Assembly: GCF_001015195.1 (NCBI RefSeq)
Contig: NZ_LDES01000107.1
Coordinates: 35,803-99,802 of the forward strand
From: Sphingomonas sp. Y57
GTDB taxonomy: Bacteria; Pseudomonadota; Alphaproteobacteria; Sphingomonadales; Sphingomonadaceae
Direction: 5' to 3'
DNA: 64,000 nucleotides
Positions 29,888-39,953 of the stretch are shown here, in pieces. The notes below the pieces were generated by a model. It was not told the DNA's origin, did no database searches, and was given only the letters and a program-made list of their open reading frames with translations. The first letter of the stretch is position 1, and each line of letters starts with the position of its first letter. The position numbers and the translations under genes are program-made.

Positions 29888-31552
29888 TTACGGCCGCCTC
29901 GCCTTCTTCGCATCGGGGGCGAAGGTATCGCCGAAGAAGTCCTTCGCATACCAGAGCGGCGGCGTGTCGGCGTCGGCCATGGCGCGCATGATCCGGTAAT
30001 TGGCGTCGGCGAAGCGGGCGCCGGCCTCCCAGTCGATCTTCTGCGCCATGTCGTCGTCGGGATGGTGATAGGCGCCGCCCAGGAATTTCTCCCAGTGCTT
30101 CTCGCCGCCATTGGCGAAACCGGTCGCAAGGAAGACCGCCGGCACGCCCTGCTTGACGAACATATAATGGTCGGAGCGGACGAAGATGGTCTGGGCGGGC
30201 ATCGGGTCGGGCGACAGGGTCACGCCCATCGGCGCGACCGCCCTGGCGACGATCGGACCTAGCGTCGAATGGTCCGCGCCGAAGGCGGTGACGTCGGTGA
30301 AGCGATAGAGCAGCAGTGGCATGTCCAGGTCGACATTGCCGACGATCGCCTTGATCGGCACGCCCGGATGGCGCGCGAAATAGTCGGCGCCGAGCAGCCC
30401 CTTCTCCTCCGCTGTCGTAGCGAGGAAGATGAGCGAACGGCGCGGGGCGACCGGCGCCTCGGCGGCCGCGCGCGCCACCTCCAGCATGGTCGCGATGCCG
30501 GCGGCATTGTCGAGCGCGCCGTTGTTGATCCGGTCCGCATCCGGCTTGTCGCCGGGTCGCGCCGGGGTGATGCCGATATGGTCGAGATGCGCCGACAGCA
30601 CCACATATTCGGCCTTCAGCGTCGGATCGCTGCCCGGCAGGATCGCGACGACGTTGGGGCTCGTCACGCGCTTGGTGACGCTCTGGCTCTGGATGCGGAT
30701 ACGCGTCTTGAGCGTGAAGCCCTTCGGCCGCCCGCCGGCCTGGTCGGCGATCGTGCGGATCGTGGCGAGGCCCTGCGACGCGCCCTCGAACAGCGCCTGC
30801 GCGGCGGGTTCGTTGAGCGAGGCGGTGATGCGGATGCCGGGTGCCTCGTCGAACGCCTTGCCGTCGGCGCCGACCCAGGCGAAGCTGGGCTCGTCGGCGA
30901 AATTGACGCTCTGCGCCCAAGGCCGTGTCTTCATCGACAGCAGCGTCCCGATGCTGACCATGCCGATCGCACCGTGCTTCTCGGCCGCCTGCGCCTTGGT
31001 GGCGGAGGCGTGCGCGGCCTCCTCGCTCGGCAACCCTTGCGGGAAGCCGCGCAGCGCGACGACGATCTTCCCCTTCACGTCGAGCCCGGCATAGTCGTTG
31101 ATGCCGAGCTTCGCATTCTCGATGCCGTAGCCGACGAATACCAGCCGCGCGGTGATGTCGAGCGCTGGTTCGTTCGGGTTGAGGCCGACCAGGACGTCGC
31201 TGCCGTGCGTCCAGCTCTGCGTCCTGCCGTTCGGCGCGGTGATCGCGACGCTGCCCGGCGTCGTGCCGGGATCGGTCTGCTGGAAGGTGATGCGCTGGAA
31301 CCAGCCGCCATCGTCGCCACCCGGCCTCAGTCCCAGCGCCTCGAACCGGCTGGCGACGTAGCGGGCCGCGATCTCGTGGCCGCGGCTGCCGGTGTCGCGG
31401 CCCTCGAGCAGGTCGTCGGCGAGGAAGGAGACGGTGGCGCGGAAGCTCTCGGGCGCGAAGGCCGGGGCGGCCGGTGTTTCCGCGACGGTGGCGAACGGCG
31501 ATGCAAGCAGAGCGAAGGCGGCGAAGGCGCCGGCGACGGAGGCTGGTTTCAC
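29888..31552 (-). CDS. Secreted M28 family metallopeptidase
   Basis: A protein of 554 residues from GTG 31552, starting with a signal peptide (KPASVAGAFAAFALLASPF). A TTG at 31579 would add nine charged residues and is less likely. A PA-domain-like insert lies in the first half. The M28 di-zinc site is visible: VVLSAHLDHIG (His), NGALDNAAGIATMLE (Asp), TTAEEKGLLGADYF (Glu pair), VDLDMPLL (Asp) and SDHYMFVKQGVPAVFL (His). Such enzymes are periplasmic or outer aminopeptidases. It is convergent with DUF1467 and downstream of metW. Confidence 0.9.
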   Translation of the reverse strand: MKPASVAGAFAAFALLASPFATVAETPAAPAFAPESFRATVSFLADDLLEGRDTGSRGHEIAARYVASRFEALGLRPGGDDGGWFQRITFQQTDPGTTPGSVAITAPNGRTQSWTHGSDVLVGLNPNEPALDITARLVFVGYGIENAKLGINDYAGLDVKGKIVVALRGFPQGLPSEEAAHASATKAQAAEKHGAIGMVSIGTLLSMKTRPWAQSVNFADEPSFAWVGADGKAFDEAPGIRITASLNEPAAQALFEGASQGLATIRTIADQAGGRPKGFTLKTRIRIQSQSVTKRVTSPNVVAILPGSDPTLKAEYVVLSAHLDHIGITPARPGDKPDADRINNGALDNAAGIATMLEVARAAAEAPVAPRRSLIFLATTAEEKGLLGADYFARHPGVPIKAIVGNVDLDMPLLLYRFTDVTAFGADHSTLGPIVARAVAPMGVTLSPDPMPAQTIFVRSDHYMFVKQGVPAVFLATGFANGGEKHWEKFLGGAYHHPDDDMAQKIDWEAGARFADANYRIMRAMADADTPPLWYAKDFFGDTFAPDAKKARRP

Positions 31553-31639
31553 GGGTGGGCGTCTCTTTTGTCTATACAATTACGGTGACCCTATCAGCGG
31601 CCGGGCGCTTGTCCAGCGTCGAGAAGCGGGGGAAGGACG

Positions 31640-32227
31640 TCAGCGCCGCAGCAGGAACACGGCATGCTCGGCCCGCAGGTTGGCGGCGGCGGCGCTGCGG
31701 CGGCGGCTGCCCGTCAGGAACCAGGCATCCTCGACGGTGATGCCGCGCTCCTTCACGAAGGTGCGGAAGTCGTCGATGGTCAGCTGGTGGATGTTCTGGG
31801 TCTCGTACCAGCTTACCGGCAATGCCGGCGTCACCGGCATCCGCCCGCCCCAGGCAAGGCCCAGCCGCACCCGCCAATAGGCGAAATTCGGAAAGGAGAC
31901 GAAGGCACGCCGGCCGATCCGCATCAACTCCGCCAGCACCCGGTCGGGCGCGCGGGCGGTCTGCAGCGTCTGGCTGAGGATCGCATAGTCGAAGGCGTTG
32001 TCGGGATAGTTGACCAGATCGGTGTCGGCGTCACCCTGCACCACCGACAGGCCGCGCCCGACGGCGAGGCTGACATTGGCCGGGTCGATCTCTATCCCGC
32101 GCGCGTCGCAGCCCTTGGCGCGCAGCACGTCCATCAGTTCGCCATCGCCGCACCCGACGTCGAGGACCCTTGAAGCGGGTGCTACATGGTCGGCGATGAT
32201 CGCGAGATCGGGGCGCAGCGCGCTCAC
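31640..32227 (-). CDS. metW: Methionine biosynthesis protein MetW
   Basis: A 195-residue class I methyltransferase-like protein with the SAM motif [15 protein letters not shown] and conserved [16 protein letters not shown] and [12 protein letters not shown]. MetW is encoded next to MetX in many proteobacteria and stimulates homoserine acylation; its methyltransferase activity is not established. The GTG start at 32227 overlaps the metX stop by 4 bases. The long open frame upstream is a shadow of metX. Confidence 0.93.
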   Translation of the reverse strand: MSALRPDLAIIADHVAPASRVLDVGCGDGELMDVLRAKGCDARGIEIDPANVSLAVGRGLSVVQGDADTDLVNYPDNAFDYAILSQTLQTARAPDRVLAELMRIGRRAFVSFPNFAYWRVRLGLAWGGRMPVTPALPVSWYETQNIHQLTIDDFRTFVKERGITVEDAWFLTGSRRRSAAAANLRAEHAVFLLRR

Positions 32228-33351
32228 CGGCCTTCGCCCGCGCGCAGGAAGCCGTCGACCACGCGGTTGAGCCCGGGCACGTCGAGCAGGAAGGCATCGT
32301 GGCCGAAGGGCGAGCTCAGCTCGACGAAGCTCACCGGCGCCCCCGCGGCGTTCAGCGCATGGACGATCGCGCGCGATTCGGCGGTCGGGTAGAGCCAGTC
32401 GGTGTCGAAGCTGACCAGGCAGAAGCGGGTTGCCTTCGCCGCGCGGAAGGCGGTGGCGAGCAGTCCGCCATGCTCCTCGGCCAGGTCGAAATAGTCCATC
32501 GCCCGGGTGATGTAGAGATAGGAGTTGGCGTCGAACCGGTCGACGAAGCTGATCCCCTGGTGACGCAGATAGGATTCGATCTGGAAATCGGCGTCGAAGC
32601 CGAAGCTCTTGGCGTCTCTGGCCTGCAGCCGGCGGCCGAATTTCTCGGTCAGCCCGGCTTCGGACAGATAGGTGATGTGCGCGGCCATGCGGGCGACGGC
32701 GAGGCCGGCGGCGGGCGGATCGCCCGCGGCGTAATAGTCGCCGCCGTTCCATTTGGGATCGGCCATGATCGCCTGGCGGCCGACCTCGTGGAAGGCGATG
32801 TTCTGCGCCGAGTGGCGGGCGGTGCTGGCGATCACCACGGCGGAGCGGAGCCGGTCGGGGCAGGTCGCGGCCCATTGCAGCACCTGCATCCCGCCCATCG
32901 ATCCGCCGACCGCCGCTGCCAGCGTGCCGACGCCGAGATGGTCGAGCAGCATCGCCTGTGCACGCACCATGTCGCGGATCGTGATGACCGGGAAGCGCAT
33001 CGCATAAGGCGCTCCCGTCGCCGGATCGACCGTGGCGGGTCCCGAACTGCCGAGGCAGCTGCCCAGCACATTGGCGCAGATGATGAAGTGCCGGGCCGGG
33101 TCGATCGGCTTGCCGGCGCCGACCATCCGGCTCCACCAGCCCGGCTTGCCGGTGATCGGGTGGGTCGAGGCGACATGCTGGTCGCCGGTCAGTGCATGGC
33201 AGATCAGGATCGCGTTGCCCCCATCGGCATCGAGGCTGCCATAGGTTTCGTAGGCGATCGCGACCGGCGCCAGCTTCGCCCCGCCATCGAGCCGCAGCGG
33301 GCCGGCCAGGGTGACGGTACGGGCGAGGCCGAAGCGGCTGTCGTCGGTCAT
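32224..33351 (-). CDS. metX: Homoserine O-acyltransferase
   Basis: A 375-residue alpha/beta-hydrolase enzyme catalysing acyl transfer from acyl-CoA to L-homoserine, the first committed step of methionine synthesis. The nucleophile elbow is [25 protein letters not shown] and CHALTGDQH are conserved, and the acid and base of the triad are in [11 protein letters not shown] and [10 protein letters not shown]. Acetyl-CoA is the textbook donor, but many proteobacterial MetX use succinyl-CoA; the sequence alone does not decide. It forms an operon with metW. Confidence 0.93.
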   Translation of the reverse strand: MTDDSRFGLARTVTLAGPLRLDGGAKLAPVAIAYETYGSLDADGGNAILICHALTGDQHVASTHPITGKPGWWSRMVGAGKPIDPARHFIICANVLGSCLGSSGPATVDPATGAPYAMRFPVITIRDMVRAQAMLLDHLGVGTLAAAVGGSMGGMQVLQWAATCPDRLRSAVVIASTARHSAQNIAFHEVGRQAIMADPKWNGGDYYAAGDPPAAGLAVARMAAHITYLSEAGLTEKFGRRLQARDAKSFGFDADFQIESYLRHQGISFVDRFDANSYLYITRAMDYFDLAEEHGGLLATAFRAAKATRFCLVSFDTDWLYPTAESRAIVHALNAAGAPVSFVELSSPFGHDAFLLDVPGLNRVVDGFLRAGEGR

Positions 33352-33415
33352 GGGCGACCTCCCGGCTAGGACGGGGGCGGGGGGCTGTCAATGAGGGGGC
33401 GCGACCCTCTGCTCC

Positions 33416-33507
33416 CGTCATCCCGGCGAAAGCCGGGATCTCCCTGCCTTCTGCCCTCCGGAGCCGGGACGAAGAGAAGGGAGATCCTGGCTTCCGCCAG
33501 GATGACG
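33416..33507. repeat. Intergenic inverted repeat, CGTCAT/ATGACG family, copy 2
   Basis: The arms CGTCATCCCGGCGAAAGCC (33416 on) and GGCTTCCGCCAGGATGACG (ending 33507) are inverted and match the unit at 5363-5446. It lies in the divergent region between metX and hisC. Confidence 0.85.
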
Positions 33508-33580
33508 ATGAAAGGGCCGTAACGAGGCCGGAAAGGTCAGGAGCATTGCAGCCCTTCGCCTTCCCCCGTAAAGCGCGCCC

Positions 33581-34687
33581 ATGACACAGACCCTCGCGCC
33601 CAAGCCCTGGATCGATGCGATCTCCCCCTATGTGCCGGGGCGGTCCACCACCGACGACGGCCGCAAGGTCGCCAAGCTCTCCTCGAACGAGAATCCGCTC
33701 GGCACCAGCGAGGCGGCGCGCGCGGGTTTCATGGCCGGCGCGGCATCGCTCGATCGCTATCCCGACGCTTCGGCGGCGGCGCTGCGGGAGGCGATCGCCG
33801 CCGCGCATGGCGGGCTCGACCCGGCGCGGATCGTCTATGGTACCGGGTCCGACGAGATCCTTCACCTCGCCGCCGGCGCCTATGCGGGGCAGGGCGACGA
33901 GGTGCTGTTCGTCCGCTACGGCTTCTCGGTCTATCCGATCGCGGCGCGGCGGGTCGGCGCGACTCCGGTCGAGGCGCCGGATGCCGACTATGCGACCGAC
34001 GTCGACGCGCTGATCGCGCACATCACGCCCAGGACGCGGGTGATCTTCCTCGCCAATCCGAACAACCCGACCGGCACCTATACGAGCGGGGCCGAGATCG
34101 CGCGCCTCCATGCCGCGACCCCGGCCGACTGCCTGCTGGTGATCGACCAGGCCTATGCCGAATATCTCGAGCCGGACGAGGATGACGGTGCCTTCGCGCT
34201 GGCGCAGTCGGCGCCCAACCTACTGGTGACGCGCACCTTCTCCAAGATCTACGGACTTGCCGCAGAGCGGATCGGCTGGGGCTATGCGAGCGCGGGAGTG
34301 ATCGACGCGCTGCATCGCATCCGCGCGCCGTTCAACGTGACGACCGCCGGGCAGATGGCGGCCATCGCCGCGCTGGGCGACACCGGCTTCGTCGAGCGCA
34401 GCCGCGAGCACAATGCCCGCTGGCGCGCCTGGTTCGAGGGAGAGATCGCCAGCCTCGGCAACCAGGGCCTGCGGGCCGTTCCCAGCAAGGCCAATTTCTC
34501 GCTGGTGCTGTTCGAGGGCAGGCTGACCGCCGAGCAGGCCTATCAGGGGCTGATGGACGCGGGCTATATCGTCCGCTGGCTTCCGGGGCAGGGCCTGCCG
34601 CATGGGCTGCGCATCACCATCGGCACCGAGGAGGAGATAACCGGTCTCGCCGCCGTGATCCGCCGCATGGTCGAGGCGGCGGGCTGA
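33581..34687 (+). CDS. hisC: Histidinol-phosphate aminotransferase
   Basis: A 368-residue fold-type I PLP aminotransferase. The PLP lysine is in [18 protein letters not shown]. Substrate-binding parts include [16 protein letters not shown] near the N-terminus and [14 protein letters not shown]. It converts imidazole-acetol phosphate to histidinol phosphate; alphaproteobacterial HisC can also transaminate prephenate or aromatic keto acids. The one-base overlap with the next gene, a prephenate dehydrogenase, suggests dual use in histidine and tyrosine/phenylalanine synthesis. Confidence 0.92.
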   Translation: MTQTLAPKPWIDAISPYVPGRSTTDDGRKVAKLSSNENPLGTSEAARAGFMAGAASLDRYPDASAAALREAIAAAHGGLDPARIVYGTGSDEILHLAAGAYAGQGDEVLFVRYGFSVYPIAARRVGATPVEAPDADYATDVDALIAHITPRTRVIFLANPNNPTGTYTSGAEIARLHAATPADCLLVIDQAYAEYLEPDEDDGAFALAQSAPNLLVTRTFSKIYGLAAERIGWGYASAGVIDALHRIRAPFNVTTAGQMAAIAALGDTGFVERSREHNARWRAWFEGEIASLGNQGLRAVPSKANFSLVLFEGRLTAEQAYQGLMDAGYIVRWLPGQGLPHGLRITIGTEEEITGLAAVIRRMVEAAG

Positions 34688-35592
34688 TGCTGCCCTTCGC
34701 CCGGGTCACGATCATCGGGCTGGGCCTGATCGGCTCGTCGGTGGCGCGCGCGGTGCAGGCGCAGATGCCGACCGTGCGCCTGACCGGCCACGACGCCAGC
34801 GCCGAGGTGCGCGAACGCGCGCGGGCGATCGGCTTCTGCGACGACGTCACCGATACGGCGGGGGCGGCGGTGGTCGACGCCGACTTCGTCATCTTCTGCG
34901 TGCCGGTCGGCGCGATGGCGGCGGCGGCGGCGGAGGTCGCCGACGACCTGCCCGCGGACGCGATCGTCAGCGATGTCGGGTCGTCCAAGGAAAGCGTGCT
35001 CACGGCGCTGCGCGGCGCGCTGCCCAATGCCACGATCATTCCCGCCCATCCCGTCGCGGGTACCGAGAACAGCGGCCCCGACGCAGGTTTCGCGACGCTG
35101 TTCCAGGGCCGCTGGTGCATCGTCACCCCGCCCGAGGGCGCCGACCCGACCGCGACGGAACGGGTCGCCGAGTTCTGGCGCCGGCTGGGCGCCGATGTCG
35201 AGACGATGGACCCGCGCCACCATGACCGGGTGCTCGCCGTCACCAGCCACCTGCCGCACCTGATCGCCTATACCATCGTCGGCACCGCCTCCGACATGGA
35301 GGAGGTGACGCAGAGCGAGGTGATCAAATTCTCGGCGGGCGGCTTCCGCGACTTCACCCGCATCGCCGCGTCCGACCCGACGATGTGGCGCGACGTTTTC
35401 CTCAACAACAAGGAAGCGGTGCTGGAGATGCTCCAGCGCTTCAGCGAGGACCTGACCGCGCTCCAGCGCGCGATCCGCTGGGGGGACGGCGACACGCTGT
35501 TCGAGCTGTTCACCCGCACCCGCGCGATCCGCCGTTCGATCATCGAGCAAGGCCAGGACGACGCGGCACCCGATTTCGGCCGCGCGCACTGA
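34687..35592 (+). CDS. tyrA: Prephenate/arogenate dehydrogenase
   Basis: A 301-residue NAD(P)-dependent dehydrogenase. The dinucleotide motif TIIGLGLIGSSVARAV is at residue 8; SDVGSSKESVL and HPVAGTENSGP are TyrA signatures; HHDRVLAVTSHLPHLIAY is the helical-domain motif. It makes 4-hydroxyphenylpyruvate or tyrosine from prephenate or arogenate. No chorismate mutase or ACT domain is fused. It overlaps hisC by one base, forming a two-gene operon. Confidence 0.92.
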   Translation: MLPFARVTIIGLGLIGSSVARAVQAQMPTVRLTGHDASAEVRERARAIGFCDDVTDTAGAAVVDADFVIFCVPVGAMAAAAAEVADDLPADAIVSDVGSSKESVLTALRGALPNATIIPAHPVAGTENSGPDAGFATLFQGRWCIVTPPEGADPTATERVAEFWRRLGADVETMDPRHHDRVLAVTSHLPHLIAYTIVGTASDMEEVTQSEVIKFSAGGFRDFTRIAASDPTMWRDVFLNNKEAVLEMLQRFSEDLTALQRAIRWGDGDTLFELFTRTRAIRRSIIEQGQDDAAPDFGRAH

Positions 35593-35715
35593 TCCCACCC
35601 GGCGGCGCCCCTGCCGCCACTGTGGTAAATTTACCCGGCCATCGGAATTGTGAATCGGACATCATCAACAACCAGGGCACCCTGGGCATCGTGTTCGGTT
35701 TCTGATCGAAACGGG

Positions 35716-35745
35716 GAGGGCGCCGGGCGGGACCGGCGCCCTCTT
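35716..35745 (+). terminator. Intrinsic terminator after hisC-tyrA
   Basis: The perfect 11-bp stem GAGGGCGCCGG / CCGGCGCCCTC has a six-base loop and is followed by TTCC. It is about 120 bases after tyrA and 48 bases before the SMR gene. The T run is short, so efficiency is uncertain. Confidence 0.6.
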
Positions 35746-35792
35746 CCATCATGCCACTAGGCGCCATCCGCCGGCCGCTATAGGAAGGGCGG

Positions 35793-36122
35793 ATGGCCTA
35801 TCTCTACCTCGCCATCGCGATCGTCGCCGAGGTGATCGGCACCACGGCGCTCAAGCTGTCCGACGGCTTCACCCGTCCGCTCGCCTCGACCGTCACCGCT
35901 TTCGGCTATGGCGTCGCCTTCTTCTGCCTCTCCCTCACCCTGCGGACGATGCCGACCGGGCTCGCCTATGCGATCTGGTCCGGCGTGGGCCTGGTGCTGA
36001 TCACCACCGTCGCCTGGCTGTTCCAGGGCCAGAAGCTCGATATGGCGGCACTGGTCGGCATGGCGCTGATCGTCGCCGGCGTCGCGGTGCTCAATCTCTT
36101 CTCGAGCTCGATATCTTCCTGA
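35793..36122 (+). CDS. SMR family multidrug/quaternary-ammonium efflux protein
   Basis: A 109-residue protein with four transmembrane helices, the standard size for small multidrug resistance pumps. The essential membrane Glu is in AIAIVAEVIGTTALK (position 13, equivalent to Glu14 of EmrE). GLAYAIWSGVGLVLIT is the signature of helix 3. It acts as a dimer exchanging protons for cationic drugs or, in the Gdx subgroup, guanidinium. The longer EmrE-type pattern is favoured. Confidence 0.92.
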   Translation: MAYLYLAIAIVAEVIGTTALKLSDGFTRPLASTVTAFGYGVAFFCLSLTLRTMPTGLAYAIWSGVGLVLITTVAWLFQGQKLDMAALVGMALIVAGVAVLNLFSSSISS

Positions 36123-36197
36123 AAGCTTCGCCGGGAAGTGCGCGGGACGGCGCATCGAAGAGGTGGGCCAGGGGCCGGCAGGCGCGTCCGAAAAGGG

Positions 36198-36884
36198 TCA
36201 GCGATCGAGCACGTTCATTGCGGCATGGACCCGTGCCTCGACCTCCGCGCGGGGGAGGCCCGAGGGGACCGGGTCGCCGAGCCGGATGGTGACGACGCCC
36301 GGACGCTTGAGAAAGCTGTTGCGCGGCCACAGCCGGCCGCTGTCTAGCGCGATCGGCACCACCGGCAGGTCGAGCGCCTTGTAGAGGCCGGCGAACCCGG
36401 GCTGGAGCGGTGGTTGCTCGCCCGGCGCGACGCGGGTGCCCTCGGGAAAGATCAGGATCGATCGGCCGCTGTCGCGCGCGGCGATGGCGGCGCGCATCAT
36501 CCGGCGAAGCGCCTTGGCCGATCCCGCGCGGTCGACCGGGATGACGCCCTCGCGCCGTGCGATCTGTCCGAACAGGGGAATGTCGGCCAGCTCGCGCTTG
36601 AGCACGGCGGCCGGGTCGCCGATCACCAGCAGCAGCTCGAGCGTCTCGAACATCGACTGGTGCTTGGCGGCATAGAGATGGGGGCCCGGCGGCACCCGGC
36701 CTTCCACCGACGAGCGGATGCCGAGGATCCACCGCGCGCACCAGCGATGGAAACACGCCCAGCGCAGGGCGTGCCGCCGCAGCGGCGCATCACCGAACGG
36801 CACGATCAGGAAGGCCGTCAGCACGGCGATGACGGTGCCGGTGTAGAAGAGGATGGCGAACAGGGTCGAGCGCAGGACGATCAT
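36198..36884 (-). CDS. plsC: 1-acyl-sn-glycerol-3-phosphate acyltransferase
   Basis: A 228-residue membrane enzyme that acylates lysophosphatidic acid in phospholipid synthesis. An N-terminal helix (TLFAILFYTGTVIAVLTAF) anchors it. Motif I reads KHQSMFETLE, a His-x4-Glu in place of the usual His-x4-Asp. Motif III is LIFPEGTRVAPGE and motif IV is LPVVPIALDSG. The start overlaps the ydcF stop by one base, within the minus-strand ftsE-ftsX-ydcF-plsC operon. Confidence 0.9.
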   Translation of the reverse strand: MIVLRSTLFAILFYTGTVIAVLTAFLIVPFGDAPLRRHALRWACFHRWCARWILGIRSSVEGRVPPGPHLYAAKHQSMFETLELLLVIGDPAAVLKRELADIPLFGQIARREGVIPVDRAGSAKALRRMMRAAIAARDSGRSILIFPEGTRVAPGEQPPLQPGFAGLYKALDLPVVPIALDSGRLWPRNSFLKRPGVVTIRLGDPVPSGLPRAEVEARVHAAMNVLDR

Positions 36885-37417
36885 CAGATCCCGATCAGGG
36901 CGGCGATCCGCCGCAACAGATATTTGTTGTACTCGCGCACCAGGTCGACGAGACCGGGCTCGGTCCGCACCGCGTCGGTGACGATCTCCAGCTCGTCGCC
37001 GGTCGCGTTGCGCAGGTCGAAGCGGGCACGCACCATGTGCCAGTCGGAAGTGACCAGCCGGATCGACTTGTAGCGCCGCCGCGCGATCCAGTCCGCCGCC
37101 TCCGCCGCGTTGGAGCGCGTGTCGACCGACTCATGGCCGAGGTCCACGCAGCACTCGACCAGCGCCATCGGCGCCTTGAACTGCACGGCCAGCTCGTGCG
37201 GTCGGACCCGCCGGTCGGCGCCGGAAATGAGCAGCCGCTTCGCTTGCCTGGCCTCGAGCAGGCGGAGCCCGCGCTCGACCCGGCCGCGCCCGCCGGTCAT
37301 GACGACGATGCCGTCGGTGACGACCCCTTCCGGCGCGGGCTGCGGCAGGAACAGCGCGAAGGCCATGAAGCCCGCGATCCACAGAAGGAGGGCGGCCGCC
37401 GCCGCGCGGACGATCAC
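36884..37417 (-). CDS. YdcF family protein (DUF218)
   Basis: A 177-residue protein with one N-terminal helix (RAAAAALLLWIAGFMAFALF) and a DUF218 domain: DGIVVMTGGRGRVERGLRLLE, LLISGADRRV, ESVDTRSNAAEA and VTSDWHMVRARFDLR. Relatives include SanA and ElyC, linked to envelope integrity and peptidoglycan. The GTG start at 37417 overlaps the ftsX stop. Position between ftsX and plsC fits an envelope role. Confidence 0.87.
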   Translation of the reverse strand: MIVRAAAAALLLWIAGFMAFALFLPQPAPEGVVTDGIVVMTGGRGRVERGLRLLEARQAKRLLISGADRRVRPHELAVQFKAPMALVECCVDLGHESVDTRSNAAEAADWIARRRYKSIRLVTSDWHMVRARFDLRNATGDELEIVTDAVRTEPGLVDLVREYNKYLLRRIAALIGI

Positions 37418-38325
37418 AGCCGCCGCCTCAGCGCCAGGATGATCGTCGCACGCGCGGCCAGGGTGGCGAGCAGCGTGCCGGCGAGCGGTAGCAGGGCGAG
37501 CACGCCCCAGGCGACGAGCGGCAGCTCGACCGACCCGATCAGGTCCGATCCGACCCGGGCGATGCGATCGCCGACCGCGAAGATCACCAGCGTGGCGAGC
37601 AGCAGCCCGACCATCCCGCCGAACAGCGCGTCGGTGGCGATACGCCGCTGAAAGAGCTGGGCGATCTGCGCGTCGGTCGATCCAAGATGGTGCATCACAT
37701 CGATCGTCGCCTGGTGCGTGTTGAGCGCCGATCGCGCGGCCAGCACGACCGTGAACGCTGCCGCCGCCGCCATCAGCAGGACGAGCACCGCCGCCAGCCA
37801 GCGCAGCGAGGCGATCAACCCGGCGAGCGGCGCCAGCCATTGGGCATGGTCGTCGATCCGGGCGCGCGGGCCGAGGGCGAGCACCGCCGCCTCGGCCGCC
37901 TGCTGGGCGCCGGCGGCGCCGGGAACGAAGGCCACGTCGATCATCGCCGGCACCGGCAGGTCGTTGTCGGCGAGGCCCGCGCCCAGCCAGGGACGCAGCA
38001 ACTCGGTGATCTCGCCGTCGCTGATCCGGCGCACGGCGGCGACGCCCGGCTGCCGGCCCAGCGTCGCGACGATACGGTCGGCGGTGGCGTCGCGCCGCGC
38101 CTGGTCGGCATCGACGATCTGGACGGTGATCTGCCCCGACAGATGCGAATCGAGCCCGCGCGCGGCGAAGCCCAGCGCGAGCCCGGCGGCCGCAGCGAGC
38201 ACCATCAGGAACATCATGATCGCGATGACCCAGGGCATCGGGCCGGACAGCCAGCCTTCGGGCAGCAGGCGGCGCCCCGCCGCGCTGGTCAGCCAGTTGC
38301 CCGATCCTCTCCCGAACAGCGCCAT
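37414..38325 (-). CDS. ftsX: Cell division protein FtsX
   Basis: A 303-residue membrane partner of FtsE. It has a cytoplasmic N-terminus, a first helix (MPWVIAIMMFLMVLAAAAG), a periplasmic domain of about 110 residues and three C-terminal helices with ATIDVMHHLGSTDAQIAQLFQ, the FtsX signature. FtsEX controls peptidoglycan hydrolase activity at the septum. The start overlaps the ftsE stop by one base. Confidence 0.9.
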   Translation of the reverse strand: MALFGRGSGNWLTSAAGRRLLPEGWLSGPMPWVIAIMMFLMVLAAAAGLALGFAARGLDSHLSGQITVQIVDADQARRDATADRIVATLGRQPGVAAVRRISDGEITELLRPWLGAGLADNDLPVPAMIDVAFVPGAAGAQQAAEAAVLALGPRARIDDHAQWLAPLAGLIASLRWLAAVLVLLMAAAAAFTVVLAARSALNTHQATIDVMHHLGSTDAQIAQLFQRRIATDALFGGMVGLLLATLVIFAVGDRIARVGSDLIGSVELPLVAWGVLALLPLAGTLLATLAARATIILALRRRL

Positions 38326-39032
38326 CAGCGGGGCGCTCCGGAGGCTTCGAGTCTCCCCTTGTCCAGCCTGCCCTTGTCGAGACTGATCGTCTGGGCGTGG
38401 TGGACGCGGGGGATCAGGTGGAGATCGTGGGTCGCGACCAGGATCGTCGTGCCGAGCTTGTTGAGCGCCTCGAACAGGTAGAGCAGCCGCCCCGCCATGT
38501 CGGGGTCGACATTGCCTGTCGGCTCGTCGGCGACGAGGATTTCCGGCCGGCCGATCACGGCGCGGGCGATCGCGACGCGCTGCTGCTCGCCGCCCGACAG
38601 GGTGGCGGGGCGAGCATGGGCGCGGCCCGACAGCCCGACCCATTCGAGCATCTCGCGCACCGGCGTGTCGATATCCGCCTCGGCGACGCCGTTCACGCGC
38701 AGCGGCAGGGCGATATTCTCATAGGCGGACAAATGCGGGATCAGGCGGAAGTCCTGGAACACCGTGCCGATGCGGCGGCGGAAGCCGGGCATGCGGGCGC
38801 GCGGCAGGGTGACCACGTCCTCCCCGAACATGCGGATCAGCCCCCGGCTCGGCCGCTGCGCCAGGTAGATCAGCTGCAGCAGCGAGCTCTTGCCCGCCCC
38901 CGACGGGCCGGTCAGGAAATAAAAGGCGCCCGCCGCCAGCCCGAAGCTGAGGTCGCTCAGCGTCTCGGCGCCGGACCCGTAGCGCAGGCCGACATTCTCG
39001 AACTGGACGATGTTGGCGGCCCCCGGCCTCAT
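38325..39032 (-). CDS. ftsE: Cell division ATP-binding protein FtsE
   Basis: A 235-residue ABC ATPase. Walker A is [10 protein letters not shown], the signature is [17 protein letters not shown], Walker B is [13 protein letters not shown], and the switch His is in ATHDLHL. It powers FtsX at the divisome. ATG 39032 is chosen because it gives the normal length; the frame upstream shadows the opposite strand. It is the first gene of ftsE-ftsX-ydcF-plsC and is divergent from the zinc-ribbon gene. Confidence 0.93.
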   Translation of the reverse strand: MRPGAANIVQFENVGLRYGSGAETLSDLSFGLAAGAFYFLTGPSGAGKSSLLQLIYLAQRPSRGLIRMFGEDVVTLPRARMPGFRRRIGTVFQDFRLIPHLSAYENIALPLRVNGVAEADIDTPVREMLEWVGLSGRAHARPATLSGGEQQRVAIARAVIGRPEILVADEPTGNVDPDMAGRLLYLFEALNKLGTTILVATHDLHLIPRVHHAQTISLDKGRLDKGRLEASGAPR

Positions 39033-39143
39033 CCGTCCTGCCTCACCGGATCGACACCTCGCACATGCAGCGAGCCATGGCACAGCAACGGCCCTCCCGC
39101 AAATGCTTGCAGCCGGAGTCATGTCGGGGTTAGGGAGGTGAGC

Positions 39144-39932
39144 GTGATACTCATCTGCCCCGCCTGCCAGACCCGCTATCTCGTTCCCGACGCCTCGATC
39201 GGCGCGACCGGCCGGCAGGTGCGCTGCGCCAGCTGTCGCCACAGCTGGTTCCAGGGACCGTCCGAGCCCGCCGCGCCCGAGGCAGCGCCGGCCCGGGTGC
39301 CAGCCGCGCCATCGCCCCAGTCGACCATCGTCGAGCCGGTGCCGCCGCCCGCGACCGCCGACAGCGAGCAGCCCGAGGCCGACGTCCAGGCGCGCTACGA
39401 CAGCCCGCGCGAGGTCGCCCCGATCCACGATCATCCCGTTCACGATCGGTCGATCCATGATCGCTCGCTCTACGACCAGGTGCCCGCGCTGGCCGGCCGT
39501 CCGCGCCGCAACACCGCGAAGCTGCTGACGATCGCATCGGTGATCATCGCGCTGGTGCTGGTGGCCGCGATCGGCGCGGTCGTAGCGGTCGGGCCCGACA
39601 AGCTGGCCGAGCGGCTGGGCCTCGTCCCCGCCCCGGTGCCGCTGCTGATCGAGATGACCGGCAAGCCCGAGCGGCGCGAAACGGCGAGCGGCAACGAGCT
39701 GCTGGCGGTAACCGGCAAGATCGTCAATCCGACCGACCAGCCCCAGCCGGTCCGCGACATCCGTGCCGAGTTGCGCGACATGCAGGGCCGCACCGTCTAC
39801 AGCTGGACGATCACCCGCCCGGTGCCGATGCTCGTCCCGGGCGGATCGGCCGAGTTCGACAGCGCCGCGGTCGATATCCCGCGTGGGGCGAAGAATCTGC
39901 ATCTGAGCTTCATCGGCCCGACCGGGAACTGA
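39144..39932 (+). CDS. MJ0042-type zinc-ribbon membrane protein
   Basis: A protein of 262 residues from GTG 39144, which has GGAGG five bases upstream; GTG 39138 overlaps that site and is rejected. The N-terminal zinc ribbon has two Cys pairs, ICPACQTRYLVPDASIG and VRCASCRHSWF. A Pro/Ala-rich linker is followed by one membrane helix (LLTIASVIIALVLVAAIGA) and a beta-rich C-terminal domain of about 95 residues (DUF3426-like). The family is common in alphaproteobacteria beside ftsE; its function is unknown. Confidence 0.87.
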   Translation: MILICPACQTRYLVPDASIGATGRQVRCASCRHSWFQGPSEPAAPEAAPARVPAAPSPQSTIVEPVPPPATADSEQPEADVQARYDSPREVAPIHDHPVHDRSIHDRSLYDQVPALAGRPRRNTAKLLTIASVIIALVLVAAIGAVVAVGPDKLAERLGLVPAPVPLLIEMTGKPERRETASGNELLAVTGKIVNPTDQPQPVRDIRAELRDMQGRTVYSWTITRPVPMLVPGGSAEFDSAAVDIPRGAKNLHLSFIGPTGN

Positions 39933-39953
39933 GGCGGGGCGCGTCCCGGATGG

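Noticed and set aside
30269..31588. 439-codon plus-strand frame opposite the M28 peptidase
   Set aside because: Shadow of the peptidase, which has a complete zinc site and signal peptide.
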